NCBI GenBank assembly: GCA_018662225.1
Contig: JABJGO010000088.1
Location: 1 to 42,829 of the forward strand
Length of the DNA: 42,829 nucleotides
Reading direction: 5' to 3'
Source: Rhodospirillales bacterium
GTDB lineage: Bacteria > Pseudomonadota > Alphaproteobacteria > Rhodospirillales > Casp-alpha2
Part shown: positions 34,863 to 42,829 of the stretch, piece after piece
How the letters are laid out: each line of letters opens with the position of its first letter
How positions within the stretch are numbered: position 1 is the stretch's first letter
Translations under genes and position numbers: made by a program
Notes under the pieces: generated by a model
Databases searched by the model: none
What the model was told of the DNA's origin: nothing
The model's input: the letters and a program-made list of their open reading frames with translations, nothing else

Positions 34863-35776
34863 CCCTCAGTCCCTCCACTACTACTTTGACTCTTGTCGAG
34901 CTTGAGCAGCTTGGCGGCCACAGCAAGACAGGCCAGGGTCATAATCAACAGGACCACCGCCAAAGCACTCGCCGCGCCCCAGTTCGAATAGAGCGAGATA
35001 CTCTTCTCAATCCGCATGGCAACCATGATAATTCGGCCACCACCCAACACCACTGGTGTTACGAAGAAGCCCAGCGAAAGCACAAAGACCAGCAACATGC
35101 CGGCGAACAGCCCGGGCAACGAAAGGGGCAGGAATACCCGCCAAAACGCGTTGAAAGGACCGGCCCCCAAATTCGCGGCGGCTTTCACAAAGTCCTGGTC
35201 GATAGCCCGCATGGAGGCGTACAGCGGCAATATCAGGAATGGCAACATAATCTGCGACATACCAATAATATTACCGGTAAAATTGTGAACCAGCCTAAGC
35301 GGCGTATCGATAATACCGGCGTCGATCAACCAGGTGTTGACCAGCCCCTTGCGCTGCAACAGCACCAGCCAGGCATAGGTCCGGACCAACAGAGACGTCC
35401 AGAAGGGCAGCAATACGCATATCATGGCAATATTTGCAGCACGCCTTGGCAACTGCGCCATCATATAGGTCAGGGGGTAGCCAATCAGCATGCAGATGCC
35501 GGTCGTGACAAACGCGACCTGAAATGTAGTTAAGAAAATTCGGGCGTAAGATTTGCTTTGCCATAGCCGTTCGTAGTTCTCCATTGACAAGGTGCCATCG
35601 GCACCGACCGCGGAGAGCCAGAACAACCAGGCCACTGGTACAACCATGACGATGCCAATGAGAAACAGTGCCGGTCCACAAAGGCCCAATACCATCCATC
35701 GCTCGCGCGTCTCGTCCGAAGCCAGGCCGTCTGCATTAAGCTCTTTGCTCATGGTCTCTTGGGTGACTGCGGTCAT
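34859..35776 (-). CDS. ABC transporter permease, PotB-like
   Basis: A 305-aa permease with about six transmembrane segments (first at VLGLCGPALFLIGIVMVVPV) and an EAA loop (ANLGAGPFNAFWRVFLPLSLPG). It is the first permease subunit of a polyamine-type importer and pairs with the downstream PotC-like protein. The start ATG at 35776 overlaps the ATPase stop in ATGA. The N-terminus has a short cytosolic tail of about 30 residues. Confidence 0.93.
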   Translation of the reverse strand: MTAVTQETMSKELNADGLASDETRERWMVLGLCGPALFLIGIVMVVPVAWLFWLSAVGADGTLSMENYERLWQSKSYARIFLTTFQVAFVTTGICMLIGYPLTYMMAQLPRRAANIAMICVLLPFWTSLLVRTYAWLVLLQRKGLVNTWLIDAGIIDTPLRLVHNFTGNIIGMSQIMLPFLILPLYASMRAIDQDFVKAAANLGAGPFNAFWRVFLPLSLPGLFAGMLLVFVLSLGFFVTPVVLGGGRIIMVAMRIEKSISLYSNWGAASALAVVLLIMTLACLAVAAKLLKLDKSQSSSGGTEG

Positions 35777-36873
35777 GAGCCATCCTCACTAACGACGATG
35801 GTATCTTCCGGGTGCAGACCGATGGTGACTTCACCACCCTTGTCCGGTACCGCATCGAGAATCTCTCGCCTCGTCGAACTGCGCAGGCTGATTTCCGGTC
35901 CGTCATCCAAGTCAACGTAGAGCAGAAAACTTTCGCCCTGATAGACCAGGTCCTTGACCTTGCCTTTGAAGCGGTTGAAATCGCCGCCCTGGCCGTCACC
36001 GGGTAAAATTTCCAGCTTCTCGGGGCGCAGCAGCAATAACTGATCGCCATCCTTGCTGGCTGGTGCTTCGGCGAGTTTGATTGACCGACCGTTGAGCATC
36101 GCCTGGTCATTGTCGACGGTTACCGGCAGAAATGTGGACTCACCGATAAATGAGGCGACGAATTTACTGAGGGGACGTTCATAGAGTTGCTTGGGCTCAT
36201 CGATTTGTATGAGCTTGCCATGATTTACCACGACGACCCGATCCGACATAGTTAACGCCTCACGCTGGTCATGGGTGACGTAAACCGTGGTCATGCCAAG
36301 CATTTCATGCAGGCGGCGCAACTCGATCTGCATATGCTCGCGTAAGTTTTTGTCGAGCGCCGACAGAGGCTCATCCATAAGCAGAATTTGCGGCTCGAAG
36401 ACGATTGCACGGGCGAGGGCAACGCGCTGGCGCTGGCCACCTGAAAGTTGGCTAATGCGGCGCTCACCCAGTCCATCAAGCTTCACCAGATCAAGAGCTT
36501 TCTTGACCCGATCGGCGATCTCGGCTTTGCCTACCTTACGCAACTTCAGTGGGAATGCGACGTTGTTGTTAACGTCCATATGGGGGAACAGGGCATAATT
36601 CTGGAACACCATGCCCACGTCGCGCACGTGCGGTGACATACGGATAACCTCTTTATCACCGAACATAACGCTGCCGCAATCAGGCCGGTTGAACCCGGAA
36701 AGCACCATCAGCAAGGTGGTTTTACCTGATCCTGACGGCCCCAACAGGGTAATGAATTCACCACTGCTGACGTCGAGATCCACATCATCAAGGGCATAAA
36801 CATCCCCATATGTCTTGGTGACGCCTCGTATTGTGATGGGCAGCGCAGTCCTGCTGTTCGTTATGGCACTCAC
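35773..36873 (-). CDS. ABC transporter ATP-binding protein, PotA-like
   Basis: A 366-aa ATPase of the PotA/UgpC type. Walker A GPSGSGKTT lies at residues 45-53, the signature is LSGGQRQRVALARAI, Walker B is ILLMDEPLSALD, the switch histidine is in YVTHDQREAL, and a C-terminal TOBE regulatory domain follows from about residue 285 (LLLRPEKLEIL). The start is a GTG at 36873 with AGGGAG 7 bases upstream. It is the first gene of the three-gene importer operon. Confidence 0.95.
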   Translation of the reverse strand: MSAITNSRTALPITIRGVTKTYGDVYALDDVDLDVSSGEFITLLGPSGSGKTTLLMVLSGFNRPDCGSVMFGDKEVIRMSPHVRDVGMVFQNYALFPHMDVNNNVAFPLKLRKVGKAEIADRVKKALDLVKLDGLGERRISQLSGGQRQRVALARAIVFEPQILLMDEPLSALDKNLREHMQIELRRLHEMLGMTTVYVTHDQREALTMSDRVVVVNHGKLIQIDEPKQLYERPLSKFVASFIGESTFLPVTVDNDQAMLNGRSIKLAEAPASKDGDQLLLLRPEKLEILPGDGQGGDFNRFKGKVKDLVYQGESFLLYVDLDDGPEISLRSSTRREILDAVPDKGGEVTIGLHPEDTIVVSEDGS

Positions 36874-37133
36874 TAAAAATCTCCCTAAAGCCCCGTTTTG
36901 TTCGCTGAAGCAGTGTCATCAGGTCTAATACTCACTGCCTGATTATGATTACTGTTATCATTGTGCTGGTCAAATGTAAATTTTCTCCATGACCGTTGTG
37001 CTATATATCCAGTGATCCTGTCGAGGACAAATGGTGGTTTCCATGGCCCTTGCCTGAGCAATGTCGAACAGGCAAGCTGTGTAGCGCCCGCTAACAGCTG
37101 GGCCATCAAGGGAGATTATTGAGGAGAACGGTT

Positions 37134-37787
37134 ATGCGTTCCTATCTACTCGTTCTACGCTTTGCTGCATTTAACGTGGCTGCGTTGGCATTACTCATCC
37201 TGGCTTGGTTTGAGGGCTGGATCAGTCTCGTTATTGAGTCTGATGTCACGCGCATCACGTCGGGTATCGCCCTTGTTTTCACCGTGGGCTGGCTGATTAG
37301 CGCCCACCGGATATTTCGGTGTAGTCGTGAACTCAATGCTGCAACAAATCCGGACTCGACAACACCATCGCGAGCCATGTGGTACCGTGATCTTGCTGAA
37401 CAAGCGCGGCCTGAAGCCCGAAGTGCTATCGCCGACTGCCTACGGTCTCGATTGTATGCCCGAATTGCTGTGGTTCGCACCATTGGCAATGTCCTCATCA
37501 CCCTCGGTCTAATCGGTACAGTTATTGGCTTCATCATTGCGCTCTCAGGCGTTGATGCCAATGCGGTGGCCGACGTGGGTGCCATCGGCCCCATGGTCTC
37601 CACATTGATCAAAGGCATGGCAGTGGCGCTCTACACAACTCTGGTGGGCTCTGTCCTTCACGTCTGGCTCTTGGTCAACTACCAACTGTTGGCCACGGGC
37701 ACGGTAAATCTGGCTAACGCCATCATCGAACGCGCCGAGACGCCTGATCATTTATCAGGCACGATGGCGATAACGGACCATGCTTGA
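37134..37787 (+). CDS. MotA/TolQ/ExbB-like proton channel protein
   Basis: A 217-aa membrane protein with four hydrophobic segments at about 7-26, 40-58, 117-138 and 160-184. The third reads ITLGLIGTVIGFIIAL and the fourth GMAVALYTTLVGSVLHVWLL. The LGLIGTVIGF stretch with Thr129 and the Thr168-Thr169 pair match the channel threonines of ExbB (its LGLFGTV and ALLATALG segments), so the proton path seems kept. The family forms pentamers that rotate around two stator-like partners. The ATG at 37134 follows GAGGAG. It overlaps the next gene by 8 bases. Confidence 0.88.
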   Translation: MRSYLLVLRFAAFNVAALALLILAWFEGWISLVIESDVTRITSGIALVFTVGWLISAHRIFRCSRELNAATNPDSTTPSRAMWYRDLAEQARPEARSAIADCLRSRLYARIAVVRTIGNVLITLGLIGTVIGFIIALSGVDANAVADVGAIGPMVSTLIKGMAVALYTTLVGSVLHVWLLVNYQLLATGTVNLANAIIERAETPDHLSGTMAITDHA

Positions 37788-38397
37788 TCCCTTTGACAAT
37801 CACGACGAAGCGGGAGGCGTGCTGTTTCGCGATGTGCTCAGCCTCGCCCTGATGGGCTTCCTTGCGGTCATCGTGCTGCTGTTGCCCTACATCAATCCGC
37901 GTGGCAAACAGGCTGAAGCAACCATACCGCCGCCCGGCAACGTTATCGTTGAAATAACCTGGGCGAGTGAACTCAACGCGGATGTGGATCTCTGGATTCA
38001 GGCACCTAACGATTTACCCGTCGGGTATTCGAACAAGGGTGCGGTATTCTTTAACCTGCTGCGCGACGATCTGGGCCAGTACATGGATCCAACCATGATC
38101 AACCACGAGGTCGCCTACACACGTGGCATCATTCCCGGTGAGTATATTGTCAATATCCACGCCTACCGGGGTGACCACGGTAAACCACCGCCCATGGAGG
38201 TTCGCTGCATTATCAGCGTCAAACTGGACGGTAAGGACGGCCCCATGGTGGTGCCTATTCTCGGCACCACGGCACGCCTTGATTACGTCGGGCAGGAGAT
38301 CACCGTGTTTCGTTTCACGCTTGATGAGAAAGGCGTTGTTCAAGCGGGTAGCGTCAACAGTTTGTACAAGCCACTGCGCGTTTACGGGAGCAAATAA
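37780..38397 (+). CDS. ExbD/TolR-like single-span protein with unusual periplasmic domain
   Basis: A 205-aa protein with a short cytosolic start, one transmembrane helix (residues about 18-37, FRDVLSLALMGFLAVIVLLLP) and a periplasmic domain. Asp18 in FRDVL sits exactly where ExbD has its proton-carrying Asp (FIDVM), so it is likely the partner of the upstream channel. The periplasmic part is not the ExbD/TolR fold: it is beta-rich, with ADVDLWIQAPND at about 67-78 and a PGEYIVNIHAY turn, like YfaP/DUF2135-type or carbohydrate-binding sandwiches. It overlaps the upstream gene by 8 bases and the downstream one in TAATG. Confidence 0.8.
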   Translation: MLDPFDNHDEAGGVLFRDVLSLALMGFLAVIVLLLPYINPRGKQAEATIPPPGNVIVEITWASELNADVDLWIQAPNDLPVGYSNKGAVFFNLLRDDLGQYMDPTMINHEVAYTRGIIPGEYIVNIHAYRGDHGKPPPMEVRCIISVKLDGKDGPMVVPILGTTARLDYVGQEITVFRFTLDEKGVVQAGSVNSLYKPLRVYGSK

Positions 38398-38921
38398 TGA
38401 CTGAACCGATGTCAGGATTACCCGCCTTCTACATCATTTTTGTGGTGCTCACCGCTGCTCTGACCCTGATTGCTGTGTGGTCGCACCGTAACGTAACGCT
38501 CCGTGTGGGAAGTGTAGCCCTGCTGGCGCTGGTTGCTGCTGTTGGCTATGGCGCCTTTAGCGATCTGTTGAGCCGACCCAAGCCCGCAGCCCTCGAATTC
38601 AGTAGCGCCGTCGTCGATGAGGCCGAAGTGCTTGGTGCTGCCCTCAGGGAAGGCCGGGGGATATATCTCTGGCTGCGCCTGCCCGATGTGGTGGAGCCAC
38701 GTTACTATGTTTTGCCGTGGCGCCTGAACCTGGCCGAAGAGTTGCAAAAAGCCATGCGAGAAGCTGAACGCAATCGTGCTGGCCTGATTATGCGCCTGCC
38801 CTTCGAGGGTGGTCTGGAGGACCGGGAAGCACCGCGCTTCTATGCCGTGCCTCAAGCCAAACTCCCTGACAAGCCAGATGGCATCTACGAAGACTATGTG
38901 CACCCCAGCTTGGGAATTTAA
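38397..38921 (+). CDS. Two-TM membrane protein of unknown function, third gene of the channel module
   Basis: A 174-aa protein that I do not recognise. Two hydrophobic helices lie at about residues 8-27 and 35-53, followed by a soluble domain of about 115 residues with the segments GIYLWLRLPDVVEPRYYVLPW and an amphipathic helix LAEELQKAMREAERNRAG. Its start overlaps the stop of the ExbD-like gene in TAATG, so the three proteins are probably made together. By position it may be a regulator or an adaptor for the channel. No export signal other than the helices is visible. Confidence 0.7.
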   Translation: MTEPMSGLPAFYIIFVVLTAALTLIAVWSHRNVTLRVGSVALLALVAAVGYGAFSDLLSRPKPAALEFSSAVVDEAEVLGAALREGRGIYLWLRLPDVVEPRYYVLPWRLNLAEELQKAMREAERNRAGLIMRLPFEGGLEDREAPRFYAVPQAKLPDKPDGIYEDYVHPSLGI

Positions 38922-39034
38922 TTTGGCGAGGAACGCAACAACCTGCTGGAATCATCTGTCACAATTGAGACGTTGCCAAACTCGCGCGTTAAGTGCTCAA
39001 TCACAGCAACCACCAAACTGATGGATATAGAGCT

Positions 39035-40987
39035 ATGAGCTTCAAGCATCTTTTCACGCCACATGAAATTCGCGGTCACGAAATCCGTAATCGAATTTTC
39101 TCGACCGCGCACCAAACCATTTTGGCCAAGAACGGCTCGCCCACCGACGAAATGGCGGCTTATCACGAGGCTCGTGCCCGTGGCGGTGCCGGACTGATTA
39201 TCATGGAATCATCCCGGCCCTATGCGGATGACGTATCTGAAAGTTACTTTATTGATTCAAGCACCGACGCCTGTATCCCCGGATACAAAAAAGCCGCCGA
39301 CGCTGTGCACAAACATGGCACCAAGGTCTTCGGACAAATCAATCACGGTGGCCGTATCAGTCGTATGCACAATGGCATGAACCTTGTTTCTCATGCGCCA
39401 TCCGCCGTACCGGATCACCGTTTTCATTGCATGCCGCGCGTTATGTCGGTGGAATACATACACACCATCATTAACGCCTTTGCCGCCGCCGCTGGCCGCA
39501 TGATGGAGGCCGGACTGGACGGGGTTGAGTCAACCGCAAGCCACGGCATGCTCATGGCCCAGTTCCTGAACCCGCTGACCAATCACCGTGAAGACGAATA
39601 CGGCGGGTCGCCTGAAAACCGCTTCCGATTTGTGGGCGAACTGATCGCCGCCACCCGTAAGGTTGTGGGCGAAGACAAGGTCGTCGGCATGCGCATCTCA
39701 GCCGAAGAAATCGAGCCCGATGGCCTTGATGCCGATGGCTGGCTGGATATCTGTCGCCGCCTGAATGACGAAGACGGCCTTGATTTTATCAATGTAACCG
39801 TAGGTTCCATGATGGGACTTGGCGGCTCCATCCATGTGGTGCCGCCCATGGCCATTGAACATGCCTATACGGCACCCAAAGCCGGCGCCATCAATGCGGT
39901 GGTGGATAAATCCGTCTTTGTGGCGGGGCGTATCAACCAACCACAGCTCGCCGAGCAGGTTCTGGCAGACGGTCAGGCCCACATGTGCGGCATGACCCGG
40001 GCCATGATTTCCGATCCTGAAATGCCCAACAAGGCCCGCGAGGGACGGCTCGACGATATCCGCGCCTGTATCGGCTGTAATCAAGCCTGTATCGGTCACT
40101 ATCATATGGGCGTGCCCATATCGTGCATTCAGAATCCACAATCCGGCCGTGAACTCAGCCTTGAAGTAACATCACAAGCCACCGATAAGAAAACCGTCAT
40201 CGTGGCCGGTGGTGGCCCCGCTGGCATGAAAGCCGCAGCGGTCGCCGCCGAACGTGGACATCGCGTGGTTCTGCATGAGGCATCAAACAAACTGGGCGGA
40301 CAGGTTCTTCTGGCACAAAGCTTGCCGGGCCGGGCCGAATTCGGCGTTCTGGTGGACAACCTGAAGCGCGAAATGGACTTGGCCGGGGTTGAGGTGAAAT
40401 TGAACTCACCCATCAATCGCGCCCTGATCGATCAGGAAAAACCAGACACCGTGATTGTTGCCACCGGGGCCGTACCCTTTAAGCCGGATATCGATATTGC
40501 CGAAGACGTGCATGCGGTTGACGTATGGCAGGTCTTGAAGGGTGAGGTCAATCCGAGTGCCGAAGTGGTCGTTGCCGACTGGCGTTGTGACTGGGTCGGT
40601 GTGGGCGTGGCACAGAAGCTGGCGCTGGAAGGATCACACGTACGGCTGTGCGTGGACGGGATGCATGCCGCACAAAACCTGCAAAAATATCTGGCTTGGC
40701 ATTGGACGGGGGAACTGCACAAAGTGGGTGTTGAGGTTATTCCCTACGCGAGGTTGTACGGGGCCGATGGCGACACCGTGTATTTCCAGCATTCCACCAG
40801 TGGCGAGCCTATTATCTGTGAAGGCGTGGATACGCTGGTGGTGGCGCAAGGGCACGCACCTGTTACCACGCTGGAGCATGAACTCATGGGGTGTGACGCA
40901 GATGTTCACCTGGTCGGTGATTGTCTCAGTCCCCGGTCTGCTGAAGAGGCCATTTATGAAGCCGAAATGGCCGCACGGAAGATCTGA
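39035..40987 (+). CDS. TMADH-like NADH:flavin oxidoreductase with 4Fe-4S and FAD/NAD domains
   Basis: A 650-aa three-domain flavoprotein. Residues 1-330 are the FMN TIM barrel (FSTAHQTILAKNG, SHGMLMAQFLNPLTNHREDEYGG in part); Cys345, 348, 352 and 364 form the 4Fe-4S site (C-x2-C-x3-C-x11-C); the C-terminal domain has the dinucleotide motif GGGPAG at about 392-397. This is the trimethylamine dehydrogenase / 2,4-dienoyl-CoA reductase / N-methylproline demethylase architecture. Trimethylamine dehydrogenase links its FMN to a Cys after the His in VPHC; here that place is Gln (AHQT), so the FMN should be non-covalent. It runs into the MttB-like gene 3 bases later. Confidence 0.9.
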   Translation: MSFKHLFTPHEIRGHEIRNRIFSTAHQTILAKNGSPTDEMAAYHEARARGGAGLIIMESSRPYADDVSESYFIDSSTDACIPGYKKAADAVHKHGTKVFGQINHGGRISRMHNGMNLVSHAPSAVPDHRFHCMPRVMSVEYIHTIINAFAAAAGRMMEAGLDGVESTASHGMLMAQFLNPLTNHREDEYGGSPENRFRFVGELIAATRKVVGEDKVVGMRISAEEIEPDGLDADGWLDICRRLNDEDGLDFINVTVGSMMGLGGSIHVVPPMAIEHAYTAPKAGAINAVVDKSVFVAGRINQPQLAEQVLADGQAHMCGMTRAMISDPEMPNKAREGRLDDIRACIGCNQACIGHYHMGVPISCIQNPQSGRELSLEVTSQATDKKTVIVAGGGPAGMKAAAVAAERGHRVVLHEASNKLGGQVLLAQSLPGRAEFGVLVDNLKREMDLAGVEVKLNSPINRALIDQEKPDTVIVATGAVPFKPDIDIAEDVHAVDVWQVLKGEVNPSAEVVVADWRCDWVGVGVAQKLALEGSHVRLCVDGMHAAQNLQKYLAWHWTGELHKVGVEVIPYARLYGADGDTVYFQHSTSGEPIICEGVDTLVVAQGHAPVTTLEHELMGCDADVHLVGDCLSPRSAEEAIYEAEMAARKI

Positions 40988-40990
40988 TCC

Positions 40991-42553
40991 ATGGCCACAA
41001 GACGCAGCGGTGGTCGCAACGCCCGTCTGGCCCACCGGGATGCCGAAACAGCAACCCATGATGTGGTAACCACCGGATTTGTGGGTGGTCAGTACCGCGC
41101 CCTGACCGATCATGATGTGAACCGCATCCATGAAGCGGCCCTGCACACGCTGGAAACCGTGGGAATGGGCGTGATTGGCAATATGCCACCCGGCGGTCAG
41201 GCCATGCTGGATCAAGGTGCCAGTCTAAGCGATGCAGGTCGTATCCTGATCCCAGGGTCCATGGTGGAAGACACGCTGGCCAGCACCTGCAAATCGTGGA
41301 CCCTGCATGGTCTGGATGAAAATCGGTCCATCGAAATTTCGTCCAAACAGGTGCACTATGGCACCGCTGGCGGGGCGGTTGGTATTCGAGACTTTCAGTC
41401 CAAGACCTACCGCGACCCCACATTATGTGATCTGTACGATGTCGTTCGCCTGATCGACACCTTACCCAATATTCACTGGTGTTACCGCCCGCTCATCGCG
41501 CGAGATATGACGAGCCTGGACGATCTGGATATCAACACAGCTTATGCCCTGATGACCGGCACCACCAAGCCATGGGGCATCACGGTAGGTAGTGTGGAGA
41601 ATGTGGAACGTGTGGTGGCCATGTTTGATATGGCGCTGGGTGGTGAAGGCCGCTTTAAGAAAGCCCCCATCTGTCACGCGGTGCAGGGCGACGGTGTGCC
41701 GCCATTACGCTACGCCGAAGATCGCTGCTTGATCAAGGAAGCTTACATTCGCGCCGGCATGCCGCTGATGATTGCGTCAGCGCCACAGGCCGGTGCCACC
41801 GCACCTGCCGCATTGGCTGGCACCATTGTTCAGGTCGTGGCCGAGGCCCTGGCTGGATTAGTTTATGTGCATGCAATTTCACCGGGGCATCCCGTGACAT
41901 TTGCACCATGGCCGTTTGTGGCCGATCTGCGCACCGGGTCCATGAGTGGTGGCAGCGCGGAACAGGCCCTGTTATCGGCGGGCGTTGCCCAAATGGGCAC
42001 GTTCTATGACCTGCCCACCAGCGTGCCTGCGGGTATGGCGGATTCCAAAGTTCCGGATGCGCAAGCCGGGTTTGAGAAAGCTTACACGACACTTATGGCC
42101 GGTATGGCCGGAGCCAACATGGTCCACGAGTCGGCTGGTATGCATGCCAGTTTGCTGGGCTGTACGCTGGAAAGCTTCGTTGTGGATGATGACATGCTGG
42201 GCAATGTGATGCGCGCTATTCGTGGTATCGAAGTTACTGATGAAACCCTGTCGCTGGACGTTATTGCGGACGTGAACGTGAATGGGCCGGGGCATTATCT
42301 GGGCCACGGCCAGACGTTGGAACTGATGGAAAGTGAGTACCGCTACCCATCCGTGGCCGACCGCGCCACCCCGCAAGCGTGGGAAGAAGATGGCGCGCAG
42401 AACATGGAAGAACGGGCCCGCGATTATGTGCGTGAGACGCTGGCCGAACACTATCCCGGTCACATCGCGCCGGAACTGGATGCGGCAATCCGTGAGCGTT
42501 TTGATATCAAGTTGGATGTCAGTGATATGCGTCCCGGAAACGATCGGTGGTAG
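40991..42553 (+). CDS. MttB-family (trimethylamine methyltransferase-like) protein, non-pyrrolysine
   Basis: A 520-aa TIM-barrel methyltransferase of the same family as the protein at 1299-2873 but clearly divergent from it. Seen are RALTDHDVNRIHEAALHTLETVG, MHGLDENRSIEI-like LHGLDENRSIEI, and GMHASLLGCTLESFV. There is no internal stop, so it is a non-pyrrolysine member. It is directly downstream of the TMADH-like gene (3 bases), giving a two-gene operon in which one enzyme may demethylate oxidatively and the other transfer a methyl group. No corrinoid protein is encoded within the visible part. Substrate unknown. Confidence 0.87.
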   Translation: MATRRSGGRNARLAHRDAETATHDVVTTGFVGGQYRALTDHDVNRIHEAALHTLETVGMGVIGNMPPGGQAMLDQGASLSDAGRILIPGSMVEDTLASTCKSWTLHGLDENRSIEISSKQVHYGTAGGAVGIRDFQSKTYRDPTLCDLYDVVRLIDTLPNIHWCYRPLIARDMTSLDDLDINTAYALMTGTTKPWGITVGSVENVERVVAMFDMALGGEGRFKKAPICHAVQGDGVPPLRYAEDRCLIKEAYIRAGMPLMIASAPQAGATAPAALAGTIVQVVAEALAGLVYVHAISPGHPVTFAPWPFVADLRTGSMSGGSAEQALLSAGVAQMGTFYDLPTSVPAGMADSKVPDAQAGFEKAYTTLMAGMAGANMVHESAGMHASLLGCTLESFVVDDDMLGNVMRAIRGIEVTDETLSLDVIADVNVNGPGHYLGHGQTLELMESEYRYPSVADRATPQAWEEDGAQNMEERARDYVRETLAEHYPGHIAPELDAAIRERFDIKLDVSDMRPGNDRW

Positions 42554-42606
42554 CCTGATAATTGCCATGATATGACAACGCTATAACTTCACTTGAGGAC
42601 ATCCCC

Positions 42607-42829
42607 ATGGCACTAAAAGCCACCATCATCCCCGTGACGCCATACCAGCAGAACTGCTCTGTTCTGTGGTGTGATGAGACCATGAAGGGGGCCGTGGTTG
42701 ATCCCGGTGGTGATCTGGATACCATCATGGGCGAAGCCGAGAACAATGGCGTCACCATTGAGAAAATTTTCATTACCCACGGCCACCTGGACCACGCGGG
42801 CGGCACGGCTGACCTGAAAGATCGCCTGG
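42607..42829 (+). CDS. Metallo-beta-lactamase-fold hydrolase, glyoxalase II-like (partial, cut by right edge)
   Basis: The first 74 residues of an MBL-fold hydrolase. The metal motif THGHLDHAGG gives His58, His60, Asp62 and His63, the start of the di-metal site, and the N-terminal PVTPYQQNCSVLWCDE matches hydroxyacylglutathione hydrolase-like YcbL proteins. The ATG at 42607 follows GAGGAC. It starts about 53 bases after the MttB-like gene, so it may share its transcript; a role in clearing thioester or S-formylglutathione-type products is possible but unproven. Confidence 0.88.
   Translation, partial: MALKATIIPVTPYQQNCSVLWCDETMKGAVVDPGGDLDTIMGEAENNGVTIEKIFITHGHLDHAGGTADLKDRL

Noticed and set aside
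37134-38921. Zorya-type defence system
   Set aside because: The channel-like pair resembles ZorAB in principle, but the second protein lacks an OmpA-like domain and there are no ZorC, ZorD or ZorE homologues beside it.

Overview
The window looks like a chromosomal piece of a Gram-negative alphaproteobacterium, probably a marine Rhodospirillales-like heterotroph. The main evidence is the block ptsN-hpf-rpoN-lptB-lptA-lptC-kdsD-rnd (about 11.0-18.3 kb), a gene order typical of alphaproteobacteria, together with a DUF2336 protein, GcvA-type LysR and NDUFA9-like proteins. Most genes have clear Shine-Dalgarno sites, base composition is moderate, and there is no rRNA, CRISPR array or prophage.

Layout. 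(1) 1-182: the truncated end of an insertion sequence, running off the left edge. (2) 183-11050: an accessory, partly eroded region. It holds a GcvT-like/MttB-like pair with a divergent LysR regulator, an ene-reductase-type flavoenzyme, a C-terminal scrap of an enolase-superfamily enzyme, an AraC regulator divergent from a DUF1326-rhodanese-DUF2182 operon, a cytochrome c with a His/Met-rich tail, and a soluble transhydrogenase gene cut at mid-length. (3) 11057-18273: the core envelope and sigma-54 block (lipid A-linked Kdo precursor synthesis, Lpt export, nitrogen PTS). (4) 18273-25600: tRNA-Leu(CAG) with a striking structured element at its 3' end, then mixed housekeeping genes: an NDUFA9-like protein, MarR, leucyl aminopeptidase, GST, a creatinase-type M24 protein, a response regulator and a class III aminotransferase. 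(5) 25647-29160: a signalling cluster with an HPt protein, an unlisted 44-aa ORF, a PAS histidine kinase ending in a hemerythrin domain, and a DUF2336 protein. (6) 29400-36873: a small DUF3012 lipoprotein, then SDR, ASCH, amidohydrolase and a polyamine-type binding protein on the plus strand, facing the matching permeases and ATPase on the minus strand across a bidirectional terminator. (7) 37134-38921: a tightly coupled three-gene membrane module, ExbB/MotA-like channel + ExbD-like stator with an unusual periplasmic domain + a two-TM protein. (8) 39035-42553: a trimethylamine-dehydrogenase-like flavoprotein and a second MttB-family methyltransferase. A metallo-beta-lactamase-fold hydrolase is cut by the right edge.

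How the genes may work together (inference). Two non-pyrrolysine MttB-family proteins, a GcvT-like protein, a TMADH-like demethylase, a polyamine-type ABC transporter, an amidohydrolase and an SDR point to uptake and demethylation or deamination of methylated or amino nitrogen compounds. The exact substrates cannot be read from the sequence. The best candidates for an undescribed system are the ExbB/ExbD-like three-gene module at 37134-38921 and the hemerythrin-histidine kinase cluster at 25647-29155.
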